Shown here: positions 1 to 6,826 of the stretch, piece by piece | Layout: every line of letters begins with the position of its first letter | How positions within the stretch are numbered: the first letter of the stretch is position 1 | From: Vibrio tubiashii | Lineage (GTDB): Bacteria > Pseudomonadota > Gammaproteobacteria > Enterobacterales > Vibrionaceae | DNA: 64,000 nucleotides | Direction: 5' to 3' | NCBI GenBank assembly: GCA_000775715.1 | Contig: JRWQ01000019.1 | Location: 1 to 64,000, forward strand | The notes under the pieces: generated by a model | What the model was told of the DNA's origin: nothing | Seen by the model: the letters and a program-made list of their open reading frames with translations, nothing else | Database searches by the model: none | Position numbers and translations under genes: made by a program

Positions 1-26
1 TCTAGGGTCTAATTGAGAGGTGATTT

Positions 27-335
27 ATGGCTAAACATCGTAATCCAGCGTACACCGAAGAGTTCCGCAAAGAAGCAGTCCGTCTGGCCAGTCTTCCTGG
101 CCGAACAGCCGTCTCCGTTGCCAAGGAGCTGGGCATAAGTGCCCAGCAGATCCGGAACTGGAAGCGCCAGTTCACACGCCTATCTGATAAACAGTTTAAC
201 ACCTTAGACGGTGTCGATTATTCGAAGAGAGAGTCTGAAGAGCTTCGAGCGTTAAGGCGCGAGAATAAGCGTCTCAAAGATGAAATGGAATTCTTAAAGA
301 AGGTCTCGGCGTACTTCGCGAAGCAGCAAGAGTGA
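27..335 (+). CDS. IS3-family transposase OrfA (helix-turn-helix subunit)
   Basis: This 102-residue protein has a helix-turn-helix of the transposase_8/HTH_Tnp_1 type at about residues 8-50 (EEFRKEAVRLA, SVAKELGISAQQIRNWK) and a charged leucine-zipper helix at about 70-97. In IS3 elements OrfA binds the terminal repeats and, by frameshifting, forms the N-terminus of the OrfAB transposase. The stop codon overlaps the GTG start of OrfB (GTGA), so translational coupling is evident; a slippery A-rich run near 293-300 could also allow -1 frameshifting. The start ATG follows a GAGAGGTG-like ribosome site. Confidence 0.92.
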   Translation: MAKHRNPAYTEEFRKEAVRLASLPGRTAVSVAKELGISAQQIRNWKRQFTRLSDKQFNTLDGVDYSKRESEELRALRRENKRLKDEMEFLKKVSAYFAKQQE

Positions 336-1183
336 AGTACGAGTTCATTGAAAGCTATACCGGCGAGTACTCGATTAGCTTAATGTGTCGTACTTTAGAA
401 GTGAGTCGAGGTGGTTACTACAAGTGGTGTCATCATACGCCGAGTGAGCGTTCAAAGCGGCGAGAGCGCTTTGAACAGCTCGTCATGTGTACCTTTGCCC
501 AATATCGGGCACGTTACGGTTCAGTGCGCATAGCCGAAGAGCTAAACGAAGCAGGCTATGCCTGCTGCGTGAACTATGTGGCTGATATCATGAAAGAAAA
601 AGGCATCAGGGCACGTAATGGTAAAGGGTTTAAATACAGCAAAGATGTGGCTGCTATGACGAATGTTGCTGACAATTTGCTGCGAAGAGACTTTGAGTCT
701 GATACACCAAATCAGAAATGGGTTACGGACATCACATATATTTGGGTGAAGAGTAGTTGGCTCTTCTTGGCGACAGTAATGGACTTGCATTCAAGACGCA
801 TTGTGGGTTGGTCGCTAGGGACAACCATGACCGTCGAGCTCATCACCAATGCCTTAAAAATGGCGTTTGAGTCACGTAAGCCGCCTAAGGGCGTCATAAT
901 TCACTCAGACCGTGGTGTACAATACAGAGCCTATAAATATCAAGACTTCATGCGCAAACATGGAGGTGTACCGAGCATGAGTCGACAGGGTAACTGTTGG
1001 GATAATGCGGTGATGGAGTCGTTCTACAGTCGACTGAAAGTCGAACTGATATATGCAGAAGACTATCAAACTGTCGAAGAAGCCCGAATGGGCATCTTCG
1101 AATACATCGAGGTATTTTACAATCGCAGAAGAAGACACTCAGCGCTGGGGCATGTCAGCCCAGTTGAGTACGAAAGTATGTAG
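332..1183 (+). CDS. IS3-family transposase OrfB (DDE integrase core)
   Basis: This 283-residue catalytic subunit starts at GTG and overlaps OrfA by 4 nt. An HTH_21-type N-terminal region (about 40-100) precedes an rve integrase core. The catalytic triad is visible as D133 (VTDITY), D193 (HSDRG) and E229 (MESFYS); the 35-residue D-E spacing is the IS3 signature. The usual C-terminal YNRRRRHSALG and SPVEYE motifs are present. No frame break or missing catalytic residue is seen, so the copy is potentially active. Confidence 0.94.
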   Translation: MKYEFIESYTGEYSISLMCRTLEVSRGGYYKWCHHTPSERSKRRERFEQLVMCTFAQYRARYGSVRIAEELNEAGYACCVNYVADIMKEKGIRARNGKGFKYSKDVAAMTNVADNLLRRDFESDTPNQKWVTDITYIWVKSSWLFLATVMDLHSRRIVGWSLGTTMTVELITNALKMAFESRKPPKGVIIHSDRGVQYRAYKYQDFMRKHGGVPSMSRQGNCWDNAVMESFYSRLKVELIYAEDYQTVEEARMGIFEYIEVFYNRRRRHSALGHVSPVEYESM

Positions 1184-1238
1184 TTATGTACTGTCTACTT
1201 TTTGTGGGGTACACCAGTGAATTGGAGAAATGGAGTTT

Positions 1239-1634
1239 ATGAAGAAGCTTTTAGCTATATTTATTGCAATCTTTTGTCTGGCCTCAGTTACTGTTCATGC
1301 AAATGACCAAAAATTGAAGCGTGCTTATGATACTCGCCAAAGTGATGTTCAAGTCCAAGGTTCTGGCGTAGTCATTCGTTTGTTGCCAGATGATAATGTT
1401 GGTAGTAGGCACCAAAAGTTCATACTCAAATTAGACAGCAAACAAACCCTGCTTGTTGCACATAACATCGATTTAGCTCCTAGAATTCCTGACTTGCGCC
1501 TTGGCGATAGAGTGCAGTTCTACGGTGAGTATGAATGGAACAAGAAAGGTGGCGTCATGCACTGGACGCATCACGATCCAAACAATCGACATCCTCATGG
1601 TTGGTTGAAGCACAATGGTAAAAAGTACGAGTAA
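1239..1634 (+). CDS. DUF3465 family exported protein (integron cassette gene)
   Basis: This small secreted protein has a signal peptide (MKKLLAIFIAIFCLASVTVHA) and a compact C-terminal domain with the histidine/tryptophan-rich HWTHHDPNNRHPHGW motif that I associate with DUF3465. The middle part (VQGSGVVIRLL...GDRVQFYGEYEW) looks like a small OB-like beta-barrel. The biochemical role is unknown. The stop is followed by an attC site at 1640, so this is a cassette gene; its upstream cassette boundary has been overwritten by or lies beyond the IS element. An in-frame ATG at 1230 is an alternative start; 1239 is preferred because the signal peptide then begins MKK. Confidence 0.8.
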   Translation: MKKLLAIFIAIFCLASVTVHANDQKLKRAYDTRQSDVQVQGSGVVIRLLPDDNVGSRHQKFILKLDSKQTLLVAHNIDLAPRIPDLRLGDRVQFYGEYEWNKKGGVMHWTHHDPNNRHPHGWLKHNGKKYE

Positions 1635-1639
1635 AATTC

Positions 1640-1768
1640 ACATAACAAACTGCTCAAGATGGACTGCCAACGCTCGGCAGTTTCGCATCTACTTTGATAC
1701 AGTGTTGTCGGTGGTTTGTTTAATCTGGGTGGCTATGCGTTGTCAGCCACTTAGCAAGGGCGTTAGGC
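1640..1768 (+). repeat. Integron attC site (VCR-like), attC1
   Basis: This non-coding element of about 129 bp has the layout of Vibrio attC sites. The left core is ACATAAC (1640-1646). Inner arms GGACTGCCAACGC and GCGTTGTCAGCC are imperfectly complementary, and the right core is GCGTTAGGC with GTTAGGC at 1762-1768. The right core GTTAGGC is the exact reverse complement of the GCCTAAC that begins the next attC (2765-2771). That is expected if 1763 onward is the start of one mobile cassette ending at the next site. Confidence 0.88.
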
Positions 1769-1781
1769 TAAAGGAGATATA

Positions 1782-2765
1782 ATGAATAGTAGTATCGTAA
1801 GTCGTTTGAGTTCTATTCTGAATTTGCTCAAAAACTGCAAATGGGAAAATGAAGAGTTTTGTCCCCAAAAAGCTCAGGTATGTGCTGAGCTATCTTCTAT
1901 AGTCTATGAAGATGTTGATGAATATGAATTAAAGAATGCTAGTAGAATACATTTGTTTGCAAGCGAAAGCTTTAGGGCCCTAGTCGGTAAAAAGAAAGTC
2001 AATTTGTTGGAGTTCAATACCAATGAATTGGAGGGGAGTTTTTTTATTTCTAGGGGACCATATGCATCTGTTCTAGGTGTTGTGACAGGTGATGTTGTGG
2101 TATTAGCAGTTAGAGGCACAGTTAGAACTTCCCTTTGGGATTGGAAAGCAAATATTGACACTAGAAAGTATAAAATAAAAAGATGTCTACACAATGGGCT
2201 GCTGTTTCCAGAATGTGACACTTACTATGATTTAGATGAGATGTATTTTCACAGAGGTTTCTTCGAGGCAATCGTTCCACAATTTGAGTCTATTGCAAAT
2301 AAAATAAGCTGTTGCTCACCGACAGGGACAACAGCAGGTAGAAAGTTGATTTGGTGTGGTCATTCGCTCGGAGGCGCTATGGCAGCGATCGGTTATGCTG
2401 TTAGCTCATCTAATATATTCCAGTTGAACCCGGATATGACAATTCACTCCAGAGCTATTAACGCTTATACATTTGGTATGCCTAGATATTGTGGCTTAGG
2501 TGTTACATGTCAATTTCCTAACCCGTATCATATTTTTAGAAAAGGGGATATTGTGCCAACATTACCAATGAGGAAAATGGGATTTTCTGATTCTAGGACA
2601 GAGTATGAGTTGACTGAGCAAGGAAAAATTGTATTAGGGCTTCGAACGGATGCATTTGGAGTATTAGGACATATACCTAAACTAGCACAAAGTATAGAGC
2701 ATCACTCAATTGAAGGTTATGCTAAGTTACTTGCGGAGGTGACAGGAATCCCCCGACCAGTTTAG
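1782..2765 (+). CDS. Class 3 lipase-like alpha/beta hydrolase (integron cassette gene)
   Basis: This 327-residue protein carries a lipase class 3 (PF01764) core. The nucleophile elbow is GHSLGGAM with Ser195, followed by a likely acid Asp256 (RKGDIVP) and catalytic His307 or His308 (EHHSIEGY). The FHRGF motif near 156-160 and the AVRGT segment near 109-113 are usual for the family. No signal peptide is seen, so it is probably cytoplasmic or released by another route; the substrate is unknown. The start is well supported by AAGGAG just upstream. Base composition is visibly more AT-rich than the core genes, as is usual for cassettes. Its stop codon overlaps the next attC core. Confidence 0.82.
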   Translation: MNSSIVSRLSSILNLLKNCKWENEEFCPQKAQVCAELSSIVYEDVDEYELKNASRIHLFASESFRALVGKKKVNLLEFNTNELEGSFFISRGPYASVLGVVTGDVVVLAVRGTVRTSLWDWKANIDTRKYKIKRCLHNGLLFPECDTYYDLDEMYFHRGFFEAIVPQFESIANKISCCSPTGTTAGRKLIWCGHSLGGAMAAIGYAVSSSNIFQLNPDMTIHSRAINAYTFGMPRYCGLGVTCQFPNPYHIFRKGDIVPTLPMRKMGFSDSRTEYELTEQGKIVLGLRTDAFGVLGHIPKLAQSIEHHSIEGYAKLLAEVTGIPRPV

Positions 2766-2891
2766 CCTAACAATCTGTTTAAGAGTGATTCACAACGCTT
2801 GGCATTTTTGCTGCTACTTCAAATTTAGTGTTTATGGCACAATGCTTTAGGTTGGGTGGAGGCGTTGTTCACTTTTTATAGAGAGTTATGT
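2765..2891 (+). repeat. Integron attC site (VCR-like), attC2
   Basis: Left core GCCTAAC (2765-2771) is followed by the arm AGTGATTCACAACGC, a spacer, the opposing arm GCGTTGTTCACT, and right core GTTATGT (2885-2891). The right core is the exact complement of ACATAAC at 3346-3352, the left core of the next site, so 2886-3351 behaves as one cassette. Length (127 bp) and arm sequences fit Vibrio repeats. Confidence 0.85.
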
Positions 2892-2904
2892 ATTCGGAGG
2901 AAAT

Positions 2905-3351
2905 ATGGAAATTGAGAAGGTTCTAAAAACGGATTTAGACGCAGTAACAAGACTTGTTTCAGAGGTCTCTACCACGGATGTGCTTCCATTGTTAAGTGAA
3001 CAAGGAAAGCAAGAGTATAAAGACAGAGTACTCCCTGACTTAGCATCTACTCTTGATGATGAAAAATTTTTATCAATTAAGGCGGTATCGAGTGGGAAAG
3101 TTCTTGGTTTTGCCGCCCTGCGTGAGGGGAATTATCTAACACATTTGTTTGTTGCAAGTTCACAGCAGGGTTTAGGTTTAGGTCGTACTTTATTGAATCA
3201 CTTAATCGATAAGACGGACGCTCGTGAGATAAGTCTACGTTCATCGGTGAATGCTGTCGGGTTCTACAATCGCATTGGCTTCATTGCAACGGGTGACGAA
3301 GCAGAGTTCAACGGAATTCGGTTCGTGCCAATGTCTTTAATACGCACATAA
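2905..3351 (+). CDS. GNAT-family N-acetyltransferase (integron cassette gene)
   Basis: This is a 148-residue single-domain acetyltransferase. The acetyl-CoA pyrophosphate loop is visible as QQGLGLGRTL (about 87-96), preceded by strand LTHLFVAS and followed by a typical last strand/helix (LRSSVNAVGFYNRIGFIATG). The acceptor substrate cannot be inferred; cassette-borne GNATs are common and diverse. The start ATG follows GGAGG. The stop overlaps the left core of attC3. Confidence 0.88.
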   Translation: MEIEKVLKTDLDAVTRLVSEVSTTDVLPLLSEQGKQEYKDRVLPDLASTLDDEKFLSIKAVSSGKVLGFAALREGNYLTHLFVASSQQGLGLGRTLLNHLIDKTDAREISLRSSVNAVGFYNRIGFIATGDEAEFNGIRFVPMSLIRT

Positions 3352-3450
3352 CAAGGTGCTTAGACGGACTCTCAACACTCGGCGCGCTCAGTGATGGCAC
3401 AATGGTCTAGGTAGGTTATCAGCGTTACTCACTATTTTCAGGTATTATGC
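3346..3450 (+). repeat. Integron attC site with altered right core, attC3
   Basis: Left core ACATAAC (3346-3352) is followed by arms GACTCTCAACACT and CAGCGTTACTCAC and a right core ATTATGC (3444-3450). The left core of the next site (GCATAAC, 4217-4223) predicts GTTATGC here, so the nearly invariant G next to the recombination point appears mutated to A. The stretch ATGGCACAATGG(T/C)(C/T)TAGG is shared with attC2. The site is probably recombination-defective. Confidence 0.78.
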
Positions 3451-3511
3451 GTATTCGTCATATTGGTGTAAATTGTACGTTCAGATTTGGAGTTTCAGTG
3501 TAGAGGTAAAT

Positions 3512-4222
3512 ATGAAATTAGATGCGGTGTTGTGGGACTATGATGGAACTCTTGTTAACTCAGTCCCTAAGAATATTGATATTACAAAAGCTATCTTATC
3601 CGTTGTTGCACCACATTTAACTGGAAAATTTTTACCCAAGTATTTACGAGACGAAGAGTCGTATCATGAAGCCAACCATAGTGCTAAGAACTGGCAAGAA
3701 CTTTACGTTGATTATTATGGGTTAACACATGAGGAAATGTTGATTGCTGGAGGTATGTGGGCGGAACATCAAGAAAAGAACACAACGGAAGTCATGTTGT
3801 TTGAAGGTATAAAAGACGTAGTCGCTAAGTTTTCTCATCTTCCTCACGGTATTTGCTCTCAGAACTCGCAAAACAATATTCGCCGTTTATTAGAGAACAA
3901 TTCGATAGCCACACCTTTCAAGGCAATAGTAGGTTACAACGATGTTTCCAATGGCAACCAAAAGCCCGACGCACTTGGTGGTCTCAAATGCATTGATTCA
4001 ATTTTCGGTCATACGAACACCCAGTGTTTAATGTATATCGGAGACCATGAAGCAGACGTAAAATTTGCGCGTAACCTACAAACGGCAATTGGCGGAGAAG
4101 CACGTGTCATTGCCGTCGCTGCAGCGTACAGCCGCTCAGTACCAGAGTCTTGGGAGTGTAAACCTGATTACACGGCACGTACAGTCGATGATCTTTTTGA
4201 GATCATCGGCAAATACGCATAA
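3512..4222 (+). CDS. HAD-superfamily hydrolase (phosphoglycolate phosphatase-like, cassette gene)
   Basis: The predicted product is a phosphatase of about 236 residues. Motif I DYDGTLVNS gives nucleophile Asp9 and acid Asp11; motif II is near GICSQNS; motif III/IV is YIGDHEADVKFA. A helical cap domain lies between motifs I and II, as in the Gph/PGP subgroup. The substrate is unknown. The start at 3512 (after AGAGGTAAAT) is preferred over an upstream in-frame ATG at 3473, because motif I then sits at the N-terminus as usual. It lies in the cassette between attC3 and the attC4 relic. Confidence 0.85.
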   Translation: MKLDAVLWDYDGTLVNSVPKNIDITKAILSVVAPHLTGKFLPKYLRDEESYHEANHSAKNWQELYVDYYGLTHEEMLIAGGMWAEHQEKNTTEVMLFEGIKDVVAKFSHLPHGICSQNSQNNIRRLLENNSIATPFKAIVGYNDVSNGNQKPDALGGLKCIDSIFGHTNTQCLMYIGDHEADVKFARNLQTAIGGEARVIAVAAAYSRSVPESWECKPDYTARTVDDLFEIIGKYA

Positions 4223-4250
4223 CAAACAATTTCAGCAAACAGCGTAATGC
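4217..4250 (+). repeat. Truncated attC relic (attC4)
   Basis: GCATAAC (4217-4223) continues as AAACAATTTCAG, like the start of a Vibrio attC. It then jumps within about 20 bases to GCGTAATGC (4242-4250), a degenerate right core. The central loop of about 70-90 bp is missing, so this looks like an internally deleted, inactive site. Confidence 0.6.
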
Positions 4251-4266
4251 AAATGGAGTTCATAGA

Positions 4267-5076
4267 TTGGAATTGGATATTTTCGTAGTTGATGCTTTTA
4301 CCGAGCAGCAATTTAAAGGTAACTCAGCCGCCGTTGTCCCTGTTGAAGAGTGGCTGCCTGATAAATTGATGCAAAATATTGCAGCAGAAAACAATCTTTC
4401 AGAGACTGCTTACATTAAAAATGTCGGAGTAAATCAATACGAGATTCGTTGGTTTTCTCCACTAACCGAAATAGATTTTTGCGGGCATGCGACCTTAGCG
4501 TCTGCTCACGTCTTGTTTAATGAATTCGGTGTAAAAAATCAGATTGAATTCGTAATTCAAGTGGTTGGGAGCTTAAATGTTACTCTCAACGCCGTCAATG
4601 ACATCGAAATGACTTTCCCCAACCAAGCGCCAGAACCCGTTTCTACTATCCCGGCACAACTTGTGGAAGGATTATCTAAGCAGCCGACAGAGGTCCTTAA
4701 AAATAGACAAGCCTATTTTGCTGTCTACTCAGATGAGCAAGAAGTGTTAGACGTCTCCTATGACTCTGAACAACTAACACAACTCGCCCCTCTAGATGTT
4801 GTGGTTACCGCAATATCTGAAGATTATGATTTCGTCTCTCGGTACTTTTGGCCGGCAAATGGCGGTGATGAGGACCCAGTCACAGGCTCTATTCATGCTG
4901 GCTTGGCACCTTTCTGGGCAAACAAGCTAGGTAAAACAAACTTACTTGCTTATCAAGCATCCAAAAGAGGCGGTGTCCTCAAATGTCGTGTTTCAGACAA
5001 AACAGTGGTTATTTCAGGTAAAGGTGTTCTGTATTTAAAAGGTAAGATCAACGTTGAACCGGACTCTGCTTTATAG
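4267..5076 (+). CDS. PhzF-family isomerase/epimerase
   Basis: This 269-residue protein has the PhzF/diaminopimelate-epimerase-like fold: N-terminal VVDAFTEQQFKGNSAAVV, the conserved catalytic Glu46 in NLSETAYI, the IDFCGHATLASAHVL segment, and the C-terminal GGDEDPVTGSIHAGL motif. The family catalyses proton-transfer isomerisations; the substrate here is unknown and there is no phenazine operon. Translation most likely starts at TTG 4267, preceded by GGAG at 8 nt spacing; no in-frame ATG is near. It lies next to the broken attC4, so it may be a former cassette gene now fixed in place. Confidence 0.85.
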   Translation: MELDIFVVDAFTEQQFKGNSAAVVPVEEWLPDKLMQNIAAENNLSETAYIKNVGVNQYEIRWFSPLTEIDFCGHATLASAHVLFNEFGVKNQIEFVIQVVGSLNVTLNAVNDIEMTFPNQAPEPVSTIPAQLVEGLSKQPTEVLKNRQAYFAVYSDEQEVLDVSYDSEQLTQLAPLDVVVTAISEDYDFVSRYFWPANGGDEDPVTGSIHAGLAPFWANKLGKTNLLAYQASKRGGVLKCRVSDKTVVISGKGVLYLKGKINVEPDSAL

Positions 5077-5137
5077 TTAGCACCTACGCTCTATACCCAA
5101 CGTTTCTAGATATTCGCGATTTAATTAGAGGGAAGTT

Positions 5138-5737
5138 ATGGATATTAAAACGCAAATGCATAGCCAAAAAATCTACTGCTGTGATGATGAAGAGCTGGTT
5201 GCTAAGCAACTAGAATGCCTTGACGTTTTGTATGACTTTAATCATACACGCCCATCAGAACTGGCCAAGCGCCAAGAAATAATGAACAATATTTTTGCTG
5301 AAGTAGGCGAGAACTGTTACATCGAACCACCTTTACAAGCCAACTGGGGCATCCATACGCATTTGGGCAACAACGTCTATGCAAATTTTAATCTGACCTT
5401 AGTTGATGACACTCATGTCTATATTGGTGACTACGTGATGATCGGCCCAAATGTCACTATCGCAACGGCAGGACACCCGATAGAACCAAGTTTACGTAAT
5501 AAGGTTGCTCAATTTAATATCCCCGTAACCATTAGTAATAATGTTTGGATTGGCGCAAACTCGGTTGTGTTACCCGGGGTAACGATCGGGGAGAACACGG
5601 TTATTGGAGCGGGTAGTGTAGTGACTAAAGACATTCCCGCCAATGTGGTTGCGGTAGGTAATCCATGTCGCGTGGTTAGGGCAATAGGTGAACATGACAA
5701 AGAGTTCTATTACAAGAACCTTAGAATTGAACAATAA
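5138..5737 (+). CDS. Maltose/galactoside O-acetyltransferase-like hexapeptide protein
   Basis: This is a 199-residue acyltransferase of the LacA/Maa/NodL group. The N-terminal Mac domain (residues about 7-60, including RPSELAKRQEIM) is followed by a left-handed beta-helix of hexapeptide repeats (VYIGDYVMIGPNVTI, VWIGANSVVLPGVTIGENTVIG). The catalytic His113 is in ATAGHPIEP. It transfers acetyl from acetyl-CoA to a sugar hydroxyl. A GAGGGAAG ribosome site precedes the ATG. The gene ends just before the terminator shared with the tRNA genes, and no clear attC follows it. Confidence 0.88.
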   Translation: MDIKTQMHSQKIYCCDDEELVAKQLECLDVLYDFNHTRPSELAKRQEIMNNIFAEVGENCYIEPPLQANWGIHTHLGNNVYANFNLTLVDDTHVYIGDYVMIGPNVTIATAGHPIEPSLRNKVAQFNIPVTISNNVWIGANSVVLPGVTIGENTVIGAGSVVTKDIPANVVAVGNPCRVVRAIGEHDKEFYYKNLRIEQ

Positions 5738-5772
5738 GCACCCTAACAGGTTACTTGGGATAGATAGAAAAC

Positions 5773-5803
5773 AAAAACGCCAAGCGAAATGCTTGGCGTT
5801 TTT
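5773..5803. terminator. Bidirectional intrinsic terminator
   Basis: A perfect 13-bp stem AAAAACGCCAAGC / GCTTGGCGTTTTT surrounds the loop GAAAT. A- and T-runs on both sides let it serve the acetyltransferase gene (+) and the tRNA-Val genes (-). Confidence 0.93.
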
Positions 5804-5810
5804 GTAAATT

Positions 5811-5887
5811 TGGTGGGTCCGGGCGAACTCGAATCGCCGACCCCTACCATGTCAAGGTAGTACTCTAACCAACTGAGCTACGGACCC
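5811..5887 (-). tRNA. tRNA-Val (anticodon GAC), copy 2
   Basis: The 77-nt cloverleaf on the minus strand has acceptor stem GGGTCCG/CGGACCC, D-arm AGCTCAGTTGGTTAGAGT, anticodon stem CTACC/GGTAG with loop TTGACAT (anticodon GAC, valine), and T-arm loop TTCGAGT. The CCA end is encoded. It lies 46 nt downstream of an identical copy and 7 nt before the terminator. Confidence 0.96.
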
Positions 5888-5933
5888 AAATTTTGCATTC
5901 TGCTCACTTTGGTTGTAGTGAGACTTTAAGGAG

Positions 5934-6010
5934 TGGTGGGTCCGGGCGAACTCGAATCGCCGACCCCTACCATGTCAAGGTAGTACTCTAACCAACTGAG
6001 CTACGGACCC
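5934..6010 (-). tRNA. tRNA-Val (anticodon GAC), copy 1
   Basis: The sequence is identical over all 77 nt to the copy at 5811-5887, with CCA encoded and anticodon GAC. It is the promoter-proximal member of a two-gene tRNA operon read leftwards. Confidence 0.96.
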
Positions 6011-6030
6011 ATTCCTTAAGAACGAAATGG

Positions 6031-6059
6031 ATGTTACCGAGAGTTTTTCAATCGTGCAA
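6031..6059 (-). promoter_or_regulatory. Sigma-70 promoter of the tRNA-Val operon
   Basis: On the minus strand, TTGCAC (6059-6054) and TAACAT (6036-6031) are separated by exactly 17 nt. The -10 ends about 20 nt before the first tRNA base. Confidence 0.7.
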
Positions 6060-6177
6060 GCGCATTTTCGGTGATTTTCATTCGTTTGGTTTATTACTAA
6101 TCGAATTGTCGCTGTTTTACGCACTACTTGTTAAAAAATGTGCATTGAATCACGTACATATCTCGGTTGACTCACGC

Positions 6178-6816
6178 CTATTGGCCTCGACCATCAAACA
6201 TTACCACGATGGTTTTGGTGATGATGCTCATGTCCATAGTTAGCCAAGATTTTAGCGAACAGAGTGAAAGAGCATAGCTATGGTCATAGCCTACCTTTCT
6301 TCGTACATCGTCAATACAGGTATCGTAGCCTTGGTTAACTTGTGCTAATCCGGTAATCCCCGGCATTACTCCGTAGGTTCGATCAGCAAAGTAGGGTATC
6401 GCATTTTCAAGCTTGCTGTAAAAGCTTGGACGTTCAGGACGTGGACCAATCAAAGACATGTCCCCCACAACCACATTAATGAGTTGTGGAATCTCATCTA
6501 AACGCGTTTTACGCAAGAAGCGACCAACAGGTGTGATTCGCGGATCGTTTTCTGTTGCCCATACCGCGCCAGTTCGCTGTTCGGCATCTTGATACATGGT
6601 ACGAAACTTAATAATTTCGAAGAACACCATTTTTTCGGGTGTCGATTTACCTACTCTCAATTGCTTATAAAACACTGGACCAGGTGAGCTAAGTTTGATC
6701 GCGACTGCAATAAAAGGCATGACGGGAGAAAGTAGCAGCAAACCAAATAGAGCACCAAATAGGTCGAATAGACGTTTTGCTAACCAGATTGAAATATGTG
6801 TAGATACGTTGCTCAT
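6178..6816 (-). CDS. sypR: Undecaprenyl-phosphate sugar-1-phosphate transferase SypR
   Basis: This bacterial sugar transferase (PF02397), about 212 residues, starts polysaccharide repeat-unit assembly by loading a sugar phosphate onto the lipid carrier. One N-terminal membrane helix/re-entrant segment (about 17-40) is followed by the catalytic motifs FYKQLRVGK, EIIKFRTMY and DMSLIGPRPERP. It is the last gene of the syp locus, 10 nt after sypQ. The start at 6816 has AAGGAG at 6 nt; the ATG at 6822 abuts that ribosome site and is less likely. Gene identity follows from the locus order. Confidence 0.9.
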   Translation of the reverse strand: MSNVSTHISIWLAKRLFDLFGALFGLLLLSPVMPFIAVAIKLSSPGPVFYKQLRVGKSTPEKMVFFEIIKFRTMYQDAEQRTGAVWATENDPRITPVGRFLRKTRLDEIPQLINVVVGDMSLIGPRPERPSFYSKLENAIPYFADRTYGVMPGITGLAQVNQGYDTCIDDVRRKVGYDHSYALSLCSLKSWLTMDMSIITKTIVVMFDGRGQ

Positions 6817-6826
6817 AATCATCTCC

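Larger units (their letters stand above)
1..1215 (+). mobile_element. IS3-family insertion sequence, left end outside the window
   Basis: Two overlapping transposase frames (27-335 and 332-1183) are followed by a terminal sequence ending GTGGGGTACACC at about 1215. Reverse-complemented, that end starts GGTGTACCCCAC, as IS3-family terminal repeats often do. The left terminal repeat lies before position 1, so neither the full length nor a target-site duplication can be read. Both frames look intact. The element lies directly upstream of the DUF3465 cassette gene, so it probably inserted in that cassette's 5' leader. Confidence 0.9.

Noticed and set aside
1183..1189. GTTATGT inside the IS right end, complementary to the attC1 left core
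   Set aside because: It lies within the element, not the cassette. A 7-bp match is expected by chance, and the true cassette start is probably beyond the IS.
5077..5137. GTTAGCACC after the phzF-like gene as another attC core
   Set aside because: No matching left core and no complementary arms were found in the 61-bp gap.
6031..6243. 70-residue open frame downstream of the tRNA genes
   Set aside because: It overlaps the tRNA promoter and the end of sypR, has no ribosome site and no recognisable domain.
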